Shown here one piece after another: positions 55,149 through 63,776 of a DNA stretch of 64,000 bases. Numbering within the stretch: position 1 is the first letter of the stretch; every line of letters begins with the position of its first letter. Below the pieces are notes generated by a model. The model worked only from the letters and a program-made list of their open reading frames with translations, was not told the origin of the DNA and searched no databases. A program made the position numbers and the translations under genes. Origin of the DNA: Microbulbifer rhizosphaerae (GTDB taxonomy: Bacteria > Pseudomonadota > Gammaproteobacteria > Pseudomonadales > Cellvibrionaceae); NCBI RefSeq assembly GCF_014191725.1, contig NZ_JACHWZ010000014.1, positions 79,588 through 143,587 of the forward strand, given 5' to 3'.

Positions 55149-56558
55149 ATGAGAGTCGAAATAACTTGTGCCAACCGCGTGGGTATCCTGCATGAAATTA
55201 TGCAGATATTCGGTGAATATCGGATAAACGTGACTTCCGGAGAGCTGGGGGGAGACAGCGGGGATAAAGTCTATCTCTCGGCTCCCAAGATGCTCACCAC
55301 CCAGTACCAGGCCATCGAAAAGTCCCTGCTCAAAGTGCCGGGCGTCAAGCGGGTGCGGCGTATCGCACTGATACCTTCGGAAAGGCGCCACTTCGAACTG
55401 GATACCCTGCTGCGGCATGTGGCTGATCCGGTTCTGTCGGTGGACAGGGAGGGGCGGGTGATCGCCGCCAACCTGGCGGCGGCGCGGGCCTTTGGGGTAA
55501 ATCTGGATCGGGTGCCCGGGCTGCAGTTGCAGCGCTTCCTCCCTCTCTTGCAGGTGGCGGAACTGCTGCGGGATTTCGCCGTACCCCGCTACGGCTTGCC
55601 GGTCGCCGTGCGCGGCAGGCCCTACCGCATGGAGTGGTCGCCCATCGCCCTGGCGGAAAGCCCGGGGGCTGTGGAGTCCCTCGCCGGCGCGGTGCTGACA
55701 TTACAGCCCCGGGAGCCGGGACTGTCGAGCCCCGAACTGCCTGAGCCGGTAGCCCTCTGGGACTGGGACCGCCGCAGGGACTGTTGTCTCCAGCTCCAGG
55801 AGTTGGCCGGGCTCGGCGCCCCCGTGCTGATCGCGGGCGAGCCCGGCAGCGGCAAGAGTTCCTTTGCCACGGCCCTGCATTACCTCTCCCCAACGGCGGG
55901 GGACTGCTATCGCTTTGGTCCCCGGGATGGCCAACTGCAATTGCCGGACCCCTTTCGCGGGGTCGGCACGGTAATTCTGGAGGACCTGCAGCTGCTCTCG
56001 GGAGAATCCCAGTTGGCCCTGGTACGTCGTTTAAAGGCGCTGCCGGCGGATTTGCGCCCGGTGGCCACCTGCTCAAATACCGATGGGCTGGCGGCACCAC
56101 TGGCCCAGTTCTTCTCCTCCCTGGCCCTGCGCCTTCCGCCGCTCAGGGTCATGCGTCCGGCTCTGGAGCGTTTCGCGGCGTCGATATTGCGGGAACTGGG
56201 CCGGGGAGGGGAGCCGCTGCAGCTATGCGACCAAGCCCTCCCGATCATGCGAAGCCACGACTGGCCGGACAATTTCAGCGGCCTGAAAAACTACCTGAGT
56301 GCCGCCGCCAGCCGCTGCCGGGCCGCCGGCCGCGGGCGGATAGAGCTGGAGGACCTGCCGGATCTGGCGGTGGGCGCCGAGCTGCCCTGGCGCGACTGGA
56401 GCCGCGGCCTCAGCTACCGGGAGATTATGGAGCAAATGGAGAGGGCCTTGTTCACCGAGCTGGCCGCCGGGCAGCCCTCGACCCGGGAACTGGCCAAGCG
56501 GCTGGGAATTTCTCACACCGCAGTGGCCAACAAGTTGCGTAAATACGGACTGACGTAG
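55149..56558 (+). CDS. TyrR/PhhR-family regulator of aromatic amino acid metabolism
   Basis: The 469-residue protein has the TyrR order. An N-terminal ACT-like domain (MRVEITCANRVGILHEIMQIFGEYRINVTSGEL) is followed by a PAS domain (VADPVLSVDREGRVIAANLAAARAFG) and a sigma-54-type AAA+ domain with Walker A GEPGSGKSSFATAL and a degenerate Walker B VGTVILEDLQLL. A Fis-type helix-turn-helix STRELAKRLGISHTAVANKLRKYGL ends it. The GAFTGA loop is absent, as in TyrR and PhhR, which work with sigma-70. It binds aromatic amino acids and probably controls phhA and itself through the TyrR box. Confidence 0.92.
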   Translation: MRVEITCANRVGILHEIMQIFGEYRINVTSGELGGDSGDKVYLSAPKMLTTQYQAIEKSLLKVPGVKRVRRIALIPSERRHFELDTLLRHVADPVLSVDREGRVIAANLAAARAFGVNLDRVPGLQLQRFLPLLQVAELLRDFAVPRYGLPVAVRGRPYRMEWSPIALAESPGAVESLAGAVLTLQPREPGLSSPELPEPVALWDWDRRRDCCLQLQELAGLGAPVLIAGEPGSGKSSFATALHYLSPTAGDCYRFGPRDGQLQLPDPFRGVGTVILEDLQLLSGESQLALVRRLKALPADLRPVATCSNTDGLAAPLAQFFSSLALRLPPLRVMRPALERFAASILRELGRGGEPLQLCDQALPIMRSHDWPDNFSGLKNYLSAAASRCRAAGRGRIELEDLPDLAVGAELPWRDWSRGLSYREIMEQMERALFTELAAGQPSTRELAKRLGISHTAVANKLRKYGLT

Positions 56559-56636
56559 GGCCGAACCTCAATGGCACCAAGTTAAGGGTTGGCAGGGCAA
56601 CTACTCACCCCTGTGACACTAAGCAGAGGTCTGGGC

Positions 56637-56712
56637 GGCCCTGCTACCGGTAGCCGTTCGTTCAACAGCCTCATCGGCAATCGTCTCTCGAACGGCTCCC
56701 GGTATCAGGGTC
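56637..56712. repeat. Reduced copy of the dispersed folded element
   Basis: Left end GGCCCTGCTACCGGTAGCC and right end GGCTCCCGGTATCAGGGTC pair, with AGCCGTTCG at 56652-56660 and CGAACGGCT at 56689-56697 perfect inverted repeats. The whole 76 bp forms a 24-bp stem (21 pairs) with a 28-nt head. The interior modules of the full copies are missing. The following TTCGCATCAAGCTCCGGCATTCTTTT and CGAGTCC units match those after the copy at 42680-42875. Confidence 0.82.
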
Positions 56713-56751
56713 TTCGCATCAAGCTCCGGCATTCTTTTTCCGAGTCCCGAG

Positions 56752-57069
56752 TCAGCGATCGATTCTGCCCAGCAGCATATCCCTGAACATCACAAAATCC
56801 CCCCACAGACTGTAGAAAGGATTTTTGAAAGTGGCCGGCCGGTTGTGCTCAAAAAAGAAATGTCCAACCCAGGCAAACCCGTAGCCGGCAAAAGGTACCG
56901 CAACGAGGTACCACAGGTTGCCGCTGAACAGTGCAACCGCCAGCAGCAGGATCACCAGGCCGGTACCGGCAAAATGCAGGCGGCGACAGGTGAGGTTGCG
57001 GTGCTCCTCCAGGTAAAAGGGATAGAAGTCGCGGAAGGATTCAAATTTTCTCGGTTGTGCGGTAGCCAT
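56752..57069 (-). CDS. DUF962 / Mpo1-like membrane protein
   Basis: The 105-residue protein has FRDFYPFYLEEHRNLTCRRLHFAGTGLVILLLAVALFSGNLWYLVAVPFAGYGFAWVGHFFFEHNRPATFKNPFYSLWGDFVMFRDML. This is the DUF962 pattern, with His residues in EEHRN, RLHF, VGHFFFEHN typical of Mpo1-like dioxygenases. Yeast Mpo1 alpha-oxidises 2-hydroxy fatty acids using Fe2+; activity here is inference. The start is set at MATAQPRKFESF by fit. Confidence 0.88.
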   Translation of the reverse strand: MATAQPRKFESFRDFYPFYLEEHRNLTCRRLHFAGTGLVILLLAVALFSGNLWYLVAVPFAGYGFAWVGHFFFEHNRPATFKNPFYSLWGDFVMFRDMLLGRIDR

Positions 57070-57230
57070 GGCTGTGCTCCCGGTTCTTATAATAATCCGG
57101 GCCAGTCTATCGGTATCCCTGGCTCCATCCAAGCCGGGCGCAAATGTGCCGAATTTGATAGGCTGCGCAGATTCCCTCTTCCACCAGTTAGTGGAAGAAG
57201 GCAGGGGAGAGGGCAAATAAAGAGGAAGTT

Positions 57231-58454
57231 ATGGCAGGTCCACTCGCACATCTGAAGGTTCTAGATCTCAGCCGCATTCTGGCGGGCCCCTGGGCCAGCC
57301 AGGTATTCGCCGATTTTGGTGCCGAGGTCATCAAAATCGAGCGCCCCGGTCGCGGGGACGATACCCGTCACTGGGGGCCTCCCTACCTCAAAGATGCACA
57401 GGGCGCAGATACCTCGGAGGCGGCCTATTACCTGAGCGCCAACCGCGGCAAAAAGTCCGTGACTGTTGATATCACCCGGGAAGAGGGCCAAGCGCTGATC
57501 AAACAGCTGGCGGAGCGCTGCGACATCCTGTTGGAAAACTACAAAGTTGGCGGGCTGAAAAAATACGGGTTGGATTACGAGTCCATCAGGTCCGTTAACC
57601 CGGGGGTTATCTACTGCTCCATCACCGGTTTCGGCCAGACGGGGCCCTACAGAAACCGCGCCGGCTACGACGCCATGATTCAGGGTATGGGCGGCCTGAT
57701 GAGCATCACCGGAGTGCCCGAGGGAGAGCCCGGCGCCGGCCCGCAAAAAGTGGGAGTGGCGGTGGCGGACCTGATGACCGGAATGTACGCGGTCTCCGCC
57801 GTTCTCGCCGCGGTAATTCACCGCCAGCAGACCGGTGCCGGCCAGTATATCGACCTGGCGCTGCTGGATACCCAGGTGGCCTGGCTCGCCAACCAAGGAC
57901 AGAACTATCTCACCTCCGACAAAAGCCCCGAGCGCCAGGGCACCGGTCACCCGAATATCGTGCCCTACCAGGCGGTACCGGCGAAAGACGGCTATTTTAT
58001 GCTTGCGGTGGGCAACGACGACCAGTTCAAACGATTCTGCCATATTGCCGGCCTCGACGAACTGGCGGAACAGCCCGCCTACGCCACCAATGCCGCGCGG
58101 GTCTTGGCCCGGGAACAGCTGGTCCCACTGATCGAAGAGGCCACCCGCCGGCAGGAAGCCGTCTGGTGGCTGGAGAAACTCAGCGACGCCCATGTACCCT
58201 GCGGCCCCATCAATGACCTGGACCAGGTCTTTGCCGACCCCCAGGTACAGGCCAGGGGAATGGTGCTCGAACAGCCGCATCCGCAAGCGGGCGCGGTGAA
58301 AACTGTGCGCAACCCGGTGATATTTTCCGAGACCGAACTCGAATACGAACAGGCACCGCCGGTTCTGGGGGAGCATACGGAGGAAGTATTGCGGAAGTGG
58401 TTGGGCAGAAGCGAGGCCGAGATCGCAGAGCTCAAGCGGGAAAATATTGTCTGA
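57231..58454 (+). CDS. CaiB/BaiF family CoA-transferase
   Basis: The 407-residue protein has the class III CoA-transferase signature: LKVLDLSRILAGPWASQVFADFGAEVIKIERPGRGDDTRHWGPPY, then LSANRGKKSVTVDI, LLENYKVGGLKKYGLDY, and VGVAVADLMTGMYAVSAVLAAVIHRQQTGAGQYIDLALLD with the catalytic Asp in VADLMTG. The sequence resembles succinyl-CoA:glutarate/hydroxymethylglutarate CoA-transferases. With gcdH at 42943 this suggests glutarate activation; the link is inference since the genes are not adjacent. The ATG follows AGGAAGTT. Confidence 0.92.
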   Translation: MAGPLAHLKVLDLSRILAGPWASQVFADFGAEVIKIERPGRGDDTRHWGPPYLKDAQGADTSEAAYYLSANRGKKSVTVDITREEGQALIKQLAERCDILLENYKVGGLKKYGLDYESIRSVNPGVIYCSITGFGQTGPYRNRAGYDAMIQGMGGLMSITGVPEGEPGAGPQKVGVAVADLMTGMYAVSAVLAAVIHRQQTGAGQYIDLALLDTQVAWLANQGQNYLTSDKSPERQGTGHPNIVPYQAVPAKDGYFMLAVGNDDQFKRFCHIAGLDELAEQPAYATNAARVLAREQLVPLIEEATRRQEAVWWLEKLSDAHVPCGPINDLDQVFADPQVQARGMVLEQPHPQAGAVKTVRNPVIFSETELEYEQAPPVLGEHTEEVLRKWLGRSEAEIAELKRENIV

Positions 58455-58490
58455 ATAGCGTTATCAACCCGGCGAGTTTTGCGGCCGGGC

Positions 58491-58609
58491 TAACTACTCA
58501 CCCCGACAGTCCCCTCTCCCCTTTGGGGAGAGGGTTAGGGAGAGGGGGAGCCGGTCAGCGTCCCCTCCCCCGGCCTCTCCCCCGCAAGCGGGAGAGGGGA
58601 GAGTAGTTA
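58491..58609. repeat. Large CCCTCTCCC-type palindromic repeat
   Basis: TAACTACTC at 58491-58499 pairs with GAGTAGTTA at 58601-58609, and CCCCTCTCCC at 58511-58520 with GGGAGAGGGG at 58590-58599. A nested inner hairpin is CCCTCTCCCC/GGGGAGAGGG at 58512-58534. The start of a related copy (CAACTACTCACCCC) lies at about 56598. The element ends 36 bp before the VOC start and could form a strong structure between the two genes. Confidence 0.8.
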
Positions 58610-58645
58610 CCGACCGGCTTAATGAAGCGGAGAGGGAGCCCGAAA

Positions 58646-59017
58646 ATGAATATAGACCACATCAATATCAGCGCACCGAAGGATCTGTTGCGCGAGGTCA
58701 AGTATTTTTACTGCACGGTGCTCAATCTGCAGGAAGGCTACCGGCCCAGCTTTTCCCGTCCAGGCTTCTGGCTGTATTCGGGCGACCGGCCACTGGTGCA
58801 TTTGACGGAAAGTAAAATGCATTACGGGGGCGAATGGCGGGGATACCTGGACCATGTGGCGTTTCAAACCGAAGACCTGGCTGCGGTAGTGGAGGGGCTG
58901 GAGCTTCTGGGTGTTTCCTACAGGAAAACCCATGTGCCGGACACCGGCGTGACGCAGCTTTTCTTCGAGGATCCGGCGGGTACAGGGCTCGAAGTCAATT
59001 GTATTGACAGGAGCTGA
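58646..59017 (+). CDS. VOC superfamily protein
   Basis: The 123-residue protein begins NIDHINISAPKDLLREVKYFYCTVLNLQEGYRPSFSRPGFWLYSGDRPLVHLTE. It has DHVAFQTEDLAAVVEGLELLGVSYRK and finishes with TQLFFEDPAGTGLEVNCID, giving His-x-His and Glu metal ligands for a single VOC domain. The ATG at 58646 with GGAGAGGGAGCCCGAAA upstream is preferred over one 24 bases earlier. It is closely followed (30 bp) by the MreB-like gene, so the two are probably cotranscribed; no functional link is known. Confidence 0.85.
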   Translation: MNIDHINISAPKDLLREVKYFYCTVLNLQEGYRPSFSRPGFWLYSGDRPLVHLTESKMHYGGEWRGYLDHVAFQTEDLAAVVEGLELLGVSYRKTHVPDTGVTQLFFEDPAGTGLEVNCIDRS

Positions 59018-59047
59018 GCGGCGGGCCGGCTGAACAGGAAATGTCAG

Positions 59048-59644
59048 GTGCTCAAAAATCTCGTTAACAAAAAACCGGGAACCATCCTGTACGTGCAGAT
59101 ATGGGAAAAGCGCATCCGGGTCACGGATATCGGCAGCGGCAGGATTTACGACCAGGTTCCTCAGCTGGCACTGGAGGAGAAAAAGGAGCGGCGGACCGTC
59201 GCTGCCGTGGGCAGCCGCGCTTCGTCCGCATCCGGAAAGAATATTGAAGTGGTGAACCCCTTTTCCCACCCCCGCTCGCTTATCCGCGACTTCGCCGCCG
59301 GCGAACAGCTTTTTCAACATATCTTCAGAGAGCTGTCAGGAGACACACTGATTCCAGCTTCGCCCACCGTGGTATTGCAGCCCATGGAAAAGACCGAGGG
59401 GGGGCTGACTGATGTAGAAATTCTCGCTTTCCAGGAAATGGCGCTGGGGGCCGGGGCGCGGGAAGCCGTGGTCTATCAGGGAGAGGAACTCACCCGGCAT
59501 ACTTTTGACTACCAGAAGGTAAAAGAGAAGAGTGTGTCCGGCAAGAGAGCCGCAAGCGAAAAGGGCGGCCAGTTTATACAGTGGTTCTTTCTGCTGCTGT
59601 GGCTGGTGCTGATTGCGGCCATGACGTTGTTTGGTGAGCGGTAG
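59048..59644 (+). CDS. Membrane-anchored fragment of an MreB-like actin fold
   Basis: The 198-residue protein resembles domain I of MreB: GTILYVQIWEKRIRVTDI, LALEEKKERRTVAAVG, VVNPFSHPRSLIRDFAAGEQLFQHIFRELS, and PTVVLQPMEKTEGGLTDVEILAFQEMALGAGAREAVVYQGEE. MreB has IADFxxTEKMLxHF and ERRAIxESAxGAGAREVxLIEEP in the same order. The phosphate-1 DLGTANT motif is not conserved, and domain II with the adenosine site is missing. The C-terminus is a single helix, FIQWFFLLLWLVLIAAMTLF. It is not a truncation by stop: the tail is distinct. GTG 59048 follows AGGAAATGTCAG. It may be a membrane-bound partner of MreB or the divisome. Confidence 0.68.
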   Translation: MLKNLVNKKPGTILYVQIWEKRIRVTDIGSGRIYDQVPQLALEEKKERRTVAAVGSRASSASGKNIEVVNPFSHPRSLIRDFAAGEQLFQHIFRELSGDTLIPASPTVVLQPMEKTEGGLTDVEILAFQEMALGAGAREAVVYQGEELTRHTFDYQKVKEKSVSGKRAASEKGGQFIQWFFLLLWLVLIAAMTLFGER

Positions 59645-59669
59645 GAGCCCGCTTTATACCTTTGTGTAA

Positions 59670-59698
59670 TTGACAGAGCAGGTTACACGGGGTAATTC
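59670..59698 (+). promoter_or_regulatory. Possible sigma-70 promoter
   Basis: TTGACA at 59670-59675 is followed 17 bases later by TAATTC at 59693-59698. The -35 is perfect, the -10 is weak. It lies 168 bp before the SGNH hydrolase start. No other strong promoter is visible in the gap. Confidence 0.3.
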
Positions 59699-59866
59699 TT
59701 GTTTCCCGGCCGAAATCATAAACGCAGGCCTGCGTCTGGCGGAAACTCTGGTCAACAGACGAAGTTTTCCCGGCACTTCGGTCCCGAAGGGGCCCGGACA
59801 TCGATGACTTCGCCTGATCTTACCAACCACAAGTTTTACTAATCATTAGCAAAGGCAATAGCAGCG

Positions 59867-60598
59867 ATGAAACCCTGGATTTTTGTGCTTACTTTCTTGA
59901 TGTTGTGTGTAACCGGTTACGCCACCGCCGCAGCCCCAATTTCCACCCAGCCGGTACCGCGTACCAAACAGTTTCCCTGGATGAGCCTGTCCACCTGGTA
60001 CCAGAAGCACTCTGACGACGTCAGGGTCGCCGAACAGAGCCGTGCCCGGGTGATATTTCTGGGGGACTCCATCACCGATATGTGGGACCACGCCCAGTCT
60101 GTCTGGGATCGCGAGTTCGCACCCTTTCAAGCCGCCAATTTTGGGATCGGCGGCGATCTCACGCAAAACCTGTTGTGGCGTCTGGACCACGGGGCAATCG
60201 ACAAGCTCAATCCCGATGTTGTGGTTATTCTGATCGGCGTGAACAACTTCCTGCACAACGACGCCAGTGCCCGGGATACCTTTGCCGGTGTTCAAGCCGT
60301 GGTTGATCGGGCTCTGCAAGGCTACCCCAACGCCCATATCGTTCTGCACGGTATCTTCCCCTATGGGGAAAAGGCGGGCACCCCTGAGCGCGAGCGGGTA
60401 GAAGCCACCAACAAATTGATCAAGACTCTGGCGGACAATCCGCGCGTTGATTATTACGATTTCGGCCCGGTTTTTTTGCAAGACGATGGTCGAATCAGCA
60501 AGAGCATTATGGCCGACTATCTGCACCCCACCGAGCGCGGCTACGAACTCTGGGCCGAACAGTTGAGCCCGGTACTGTCCCGCCTTTTGAAGAAGTAA
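59867..60598 (+). CDS. Exported SGNH/GDSL hydrolase
   Basis: The 243-residue protein has a signal peptide (MKPWIFVLTFLMLCVTGYATAAA). The SGNH blocks are in order: I VIFLGDSITDMW (Ser), II FGIGGDLTQNLLWRL (Gly), III VVILIGVNNFLHN (Asn), and V DYLHPTERGYELWAEQL (Asp and His). It resembles platelet-activating-factor acetylhydrolase-like and carbohydrate esterases. Periplasmic or secreted deacetylation of glycans is likely. The next gene is another SGNH hydrolase, 10 bp away. Confidence 0.9.
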   Translation: MKPWIFVLTFLMLCVTGYATAAAPISTQPVPRTKQFPWMSLSTWYQKHSDDVRVAEQSRARVIFLGDSITDMWDHAQSVWDREFAPFQAANFGIGGDLTQNLLWRLDHGAIDKLNPDVVVILIGVNNFLHNDASARDTFAGVQAVVDRALQGYPNAHIVLHGIFPYGEKAGTPERERVEATNKLIKTLADNPRVDYYDFGPVFLQDDGRISKSIMADYLHPTERGYELWAEQLSPVLSRLLKK

Positions 60599-60608
60599 GG
60601 AGCCCGAT

Positions 60609-61706
60609 GTGAAAGCGATACCCGTATACCTGTTATGGGCTCTGGCCTCGCTGTCCGAGTGTGCCGGGGCCTCCGGCGATGCTTCGCTAAAAACCGTCGA
60701 CGCCAGCAGCGACAATATCCGCTGGAGCGGCCGCTTTGCGGTACTGGAAAATGGCAGCACGCGTTTTGGCTACCCAAGCGTCAGCGCCAACCTCGCTATT
60801 TCGAGGGGAGATCTCAGCGTTACCGCCTCCAGCAGCAAAGACGGCAGCTACATGGCTGTAACGGTGGACGACAGACCACCGCGCCGCTTCACATTGACCC
60901 GGACGCCGAAGCAATATTCCCTGGTGGAAAGCGATGGTAAGCCCCACACAGTACGGCTCAGTCACCTGTCGGAAGCCTGGCGCGGTATCGTCACGGTAGA
61001 AAAATTCACCCTTGCCCAGGGTGAGTTTCTCTCCCCGCCAGCAGCGCCGGAGCGCAAACTCCTTGTAATCGGCGACTCAGTCACCTGCGGTGAGGGCGTC
61101 CACCAGCCAGCCGATTACCAATGCGACACCAGCCCGCGCCAATCCGACTCCGATCACTCCTACGGCATGCTGCTCGGCAGAGCTATGGGCGCAGAGACCC
61201 AGTTGGTGTGCTACGGCGGCCGCGGCTTGATCCGCAGTTGGAATGGCAACACCGACGAGTTGCAGGCGCCCCAGTTTTTTGAACTGGATATACCCATTAA
61301 TAACGGGCCGGCTGCAGATCTATCCGCTTTCGTGCCGGACGTTATCCTGATTTCCCTCGGCACCAACGATTTTAACCTCGATATAGGGCCGTTACCGGAA
61401 CGGAGCGAATTCGTATCGACCTACGTGGAATTTGTCGAACGTTTGCTATCGCTCTATCCCGACGCTGAGATTGCACTTACCGAGGGCGCCATCGTCAATG
61501 ACGCAGCCGACCCGGCCAAGCCGCAGCGGAGCGTCCTGCGCAGCTATATTTCCGATACGGTTAAGCGCACAGCGGACGCCCGCGTCCATCAGGTTCTCTC
61601 CCAACATCACTCCGGGGACACCTGCGATGCGCATCCGACTGGGCAACAGCACGAAGCCATGGCAGGTGAACTACTGCCTGCTATTGTCCCGCTGTTGACT
61701 CGATAA
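60609..61706 (+). CDS. CE2-type acetyl esterase (SGNH fold)
   Basis: The 365-residue protein has a short signal peptide (VKAIPVYLLWALASLSECAGAS). An N-terminal jelly-roll-like domain follows (WSGRFAVLENGSTRFGYPSVSANLAISRG ... RRFTLTRTPKQYSL). The SGNH domain has KLLVIGDSVTCGEGVHQ, VCYGGRGLIRSWNGN, VILISLGTNDFNLDI and GDTCDAHPTGQQHEAMA with the Asp-His pair. This two-domain layout is characteristic of carbohydrate esterase family 2, which deacetylates xylan and glucomannan. GTG 60609 is used because ATG 60607 would hit an immediate stop. Together with the previous gene it suggests plant or algal polysaccharide processing. Confidence 0.88.
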   Translation: MKAIPVYLLWALASLSECAGASGDASLKTVDASSDNIRWSGRFAVLENGSTRFGYPSVSANLAISRGDLSVTASSSKDGSYMAVTVDDRPPRRFTLTRTPKQYSLVESDGKPHTVRLSHLSEAWRGIVTVEKFTLAQGEFLSPPAAPERKLLVIGDSVTCGEGVHQPADYQCDTSPRQSDSDHSYGMLLGRAMGAETQLVCYGGRGLIRSWNGNTDELQAPQFFELDIPINNGPAADLSAFVPDVILISLGTNDFNLDIGPLPERSEFVSTYVEFVERLLSLYPDAEIALTEGAIVNDAADPAKPQRSVLRSYISDTVKRTADARVHQVLSQHHSGDTCDAHPTGQQHEAMAGELLPAIVPLLTR

Positions 61707-61757
61707 CGATTTATTTCCGAATTGGCATTGATACTAAGTCTGAACTACTACAGTTTA

Positions 61758-63776
61758 TCAGTCTCCCTCGGGGGTAACCGATACCGCTTCAGACCCGGTC
61801 TCGGTTGCAGGACACCGCCGCATCCCCCAATGTCGTGATTCGTGGTAGCTTTGCATTACTGAATGCCCCTTCGGAATGCCTCCGTCGAGCAGCTTCGAAA
61901 GCTCGCTGAGCGGCTTGGATTCTCCGATTGGAGCCCGCATTATCGCGTTGTCGATTTCAAACGCTTCGACCAACTCATCGAGCCGTGGCGCCAGCGCCTG
62001 AGCCGACGCAAGACGCGCACGCGCAAGCCCACGCAGTACTCTGCGCGACGCCCAGGGCCGGCCACCGAACCAGGCACCATCCCTGAGCACCAGGCCCGAA
62101 GTGTAGATTTGCGACAAGAGGTGCAAGATTCCACCGGCTTCGCCGCCTTTTGCCTGCGCTTCACGCGCCGCCGACTCCAGCGACTCTGCCACGAGCCGTT
62201 CGGCGTGAATCCTCCCGAGCCGCATCAACTCGTCCGTGTTCTCTTTCCAGACTTCCGTCAGGGGGCGACGCCGTTGCGCCAAAAACATGCGAACGCGCAG
62301 GCTCCGTCTCACCGCAAGCTCCCGACGGCAAAGCCAGGACAACAGACGCGATCGGGCGCCCGGGCGGGCGCGCGCTGGAGGTTTGTAGTCGATTCCGCGC
62401 ACGAGGTCGCTTCCCACCTTCAAAAGCAACACATCGCTCTCACCTTCCGCGGTAAAGATCGCGTGGTTGCCAATGAGGTTTTCGAGTATTCGGTTTGCCC
62501 CGAACATTCCGTGCGAACCGGTTCGCTGTCGGCATATTCCGATGACTTCGAAAGTCGATAATGAAACGAAGGCCTTCAGGATCGAAGCCTCTCGGGCCAT
62601 GAATTGCTCGCGCTCTTCCGAAGGCTTCGGGGAACACCCATTGACGATCGAGTTGTAGCGCAAGCGTAGCGCGTACATCGTGGCCACCGCGTCGACCAGG
62701 GGAAGGTAAAAATTGCTGCAGTCCCGGGCGGAGACACCAGGTGAGCCAGGAGAAAAAACCCGCTTTTCGCGCGCACCGTTTACCGCAAGGAAAACCACGG
62801 CTTGAGCGGCAGTGATGCACGTCAGGCTGCCACTCAAGCGCGCGAAGGAAAGTCGGTCGATCGAACGCAAAAGGCGTCTGCGCCGGCTCGGCTCGGTGCA
62901 TCGAAACTCTCCTTCGTCCGTGAGTTCGATCTCTGAATCGACAAGCAAATAGTCTTTCGGGATGCGCACATCACGTAACCAGGTGCACGAGTTATCCAGG
63001 TTGACCGTAGGCTCCACTCCAATCCATCGTGCTTCGACTCCCGGAGAATCGAGTGGTACCAAAAATGGAAAGACCCCTTCGTCTTCACCCTTTGTTACAA
63101 GCCGCGCAAACAGGACGGCTACCTTTCGTTCCCGCTGGAACCAGCTATTGGGCATCCACTTCAAGCTACCGGCCGTTGGCGTATTGAGGACAAATTCCCT
63201 GGTCTGCGGCTCGTATCGGGCCTCGGTTTCGATTGCGATCGCATTGGTGCCCGTCGACAACTCTCCGAGCACGAAACACCCCACAGTCCGCCCCTTCAAC
63301 ATCTCGTCCGCCACCGCCTTCACCGCGGGGGAGCGGTCCGCGGCCTCCAGTACCGTGCGAAGCGCAAGCAGATAATGGATATTCGCCACCGCCCAGGCCG
63401 CGCCGTCGAGAATGGAAAGCAGGCCGGTGACGCACACCAGACGACGTGGGTCCCGCACGATTTCGTCAGGGCCAATTGCGAGCTCTTCATTGATGCGCTC
63501 GCGAATGATGTCGAGCCATCGGTAGGTGCGTTCGAAACGGGCCTGGGGGCCGAGCGATTCGTCCTGCCCAAACGAAGGCTCCCTGAGTAATGCCTTGGTC
63601 CACGCCTCGGTGCAGGCCAACTCGGGCTGCCGGTCCTTGTTCAGGAGGATCCGAGCCAAGTCGGCACCGAGATAGGGTGCGTCGGCACTCGCTTGGACTT
63701 TCGCATCGCGTTTTATCAGCAAAGGGTAATACTCGAGTTGTCCCGTGTTCCGGGGACAGTATACCAATCTCCCCAT
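61758..63776 (-). CDS. Acyl-CoA oxidase-like flavoprotein
   Basis: The 672-residue protein matches acyl-CoA oxidases (ACAD superfamily), which are longer than dehydrogenases. EMLKGRTVGCFVLGELSTGTNAIAIETEARYEPQTREFVLNTPTAGSLKWMPNSW aligns with the ACX FAD region (GCFAxTELxxGSN...FVxNTP). Next are VNLDNSCTWLRDVRIPKDYLLV, ITAAQAVVFLAV and ICRQRTGSHGMFGANRILENLIGNHAIFTAEGESDVLLLKVG. Such enzymes pass electrons to O2, giving H2O2 and a trans-enoyl-CoA; the acyl chain is unknown. The first ~20 residues overlap a GGGACAGTATACC repeat-like stretch, so the true start may be downstream. Confidence 0.82.
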   Translation of the reverse strand: MGRLVYCPRNTGQLEYYPLLIKRDAKVQASADAPYLGADLARILLNKDRQPELACTEAWTKALLREPSFGQDESLGPQARFERTYRWLDIIRERINEELAIGPDEIVRDPRRLVCVTGLLSILDGAAWAVANIHYLLALRTVLEAADRSPAVKAVADEMLKGRTVGCFVLGELSTGTNAIAIETEARYEPQTREFVLNTPTAGSLKWMPNSWFQRERKVAVLFARLVTKGEDEGVFPFLVPLDSPGVEARWIGVEPTVNLDNSCTWLRDVRIPKDYLLVDSEIELTDEGEFRCTEPSRRRRLLRSIDRLSFARLSGSLTCITAAQAVVFLAVNGAREKRVFSPGSPGVSARDCSNFYLPLVDAVATMYALRLRYNSIVNGCSPKPSEEREQFMAREASILKAFVSLSTFEVIGICRQRTGSHGMFGANRILENLIGNHAIFTAEGESDVLLLKVGSDLVRGIDYKPPARARPGARSRLLSWLCRRELAVRRSLRVRMFLAQRRRPLTEVWKENTDELMRLGRIHAERLVAESLESAAREAQAKGGEAGGILHLLSQIYTSGLVLRDGAWFGGRPWASRRVLRGLARARLASAQALAPRLDELVEAFEIDNAIMRAPIGESKPLSELSKLLDGGIPKGHSVMQSYHESRHWGMRRCPATETGSEAVSVTPEGD

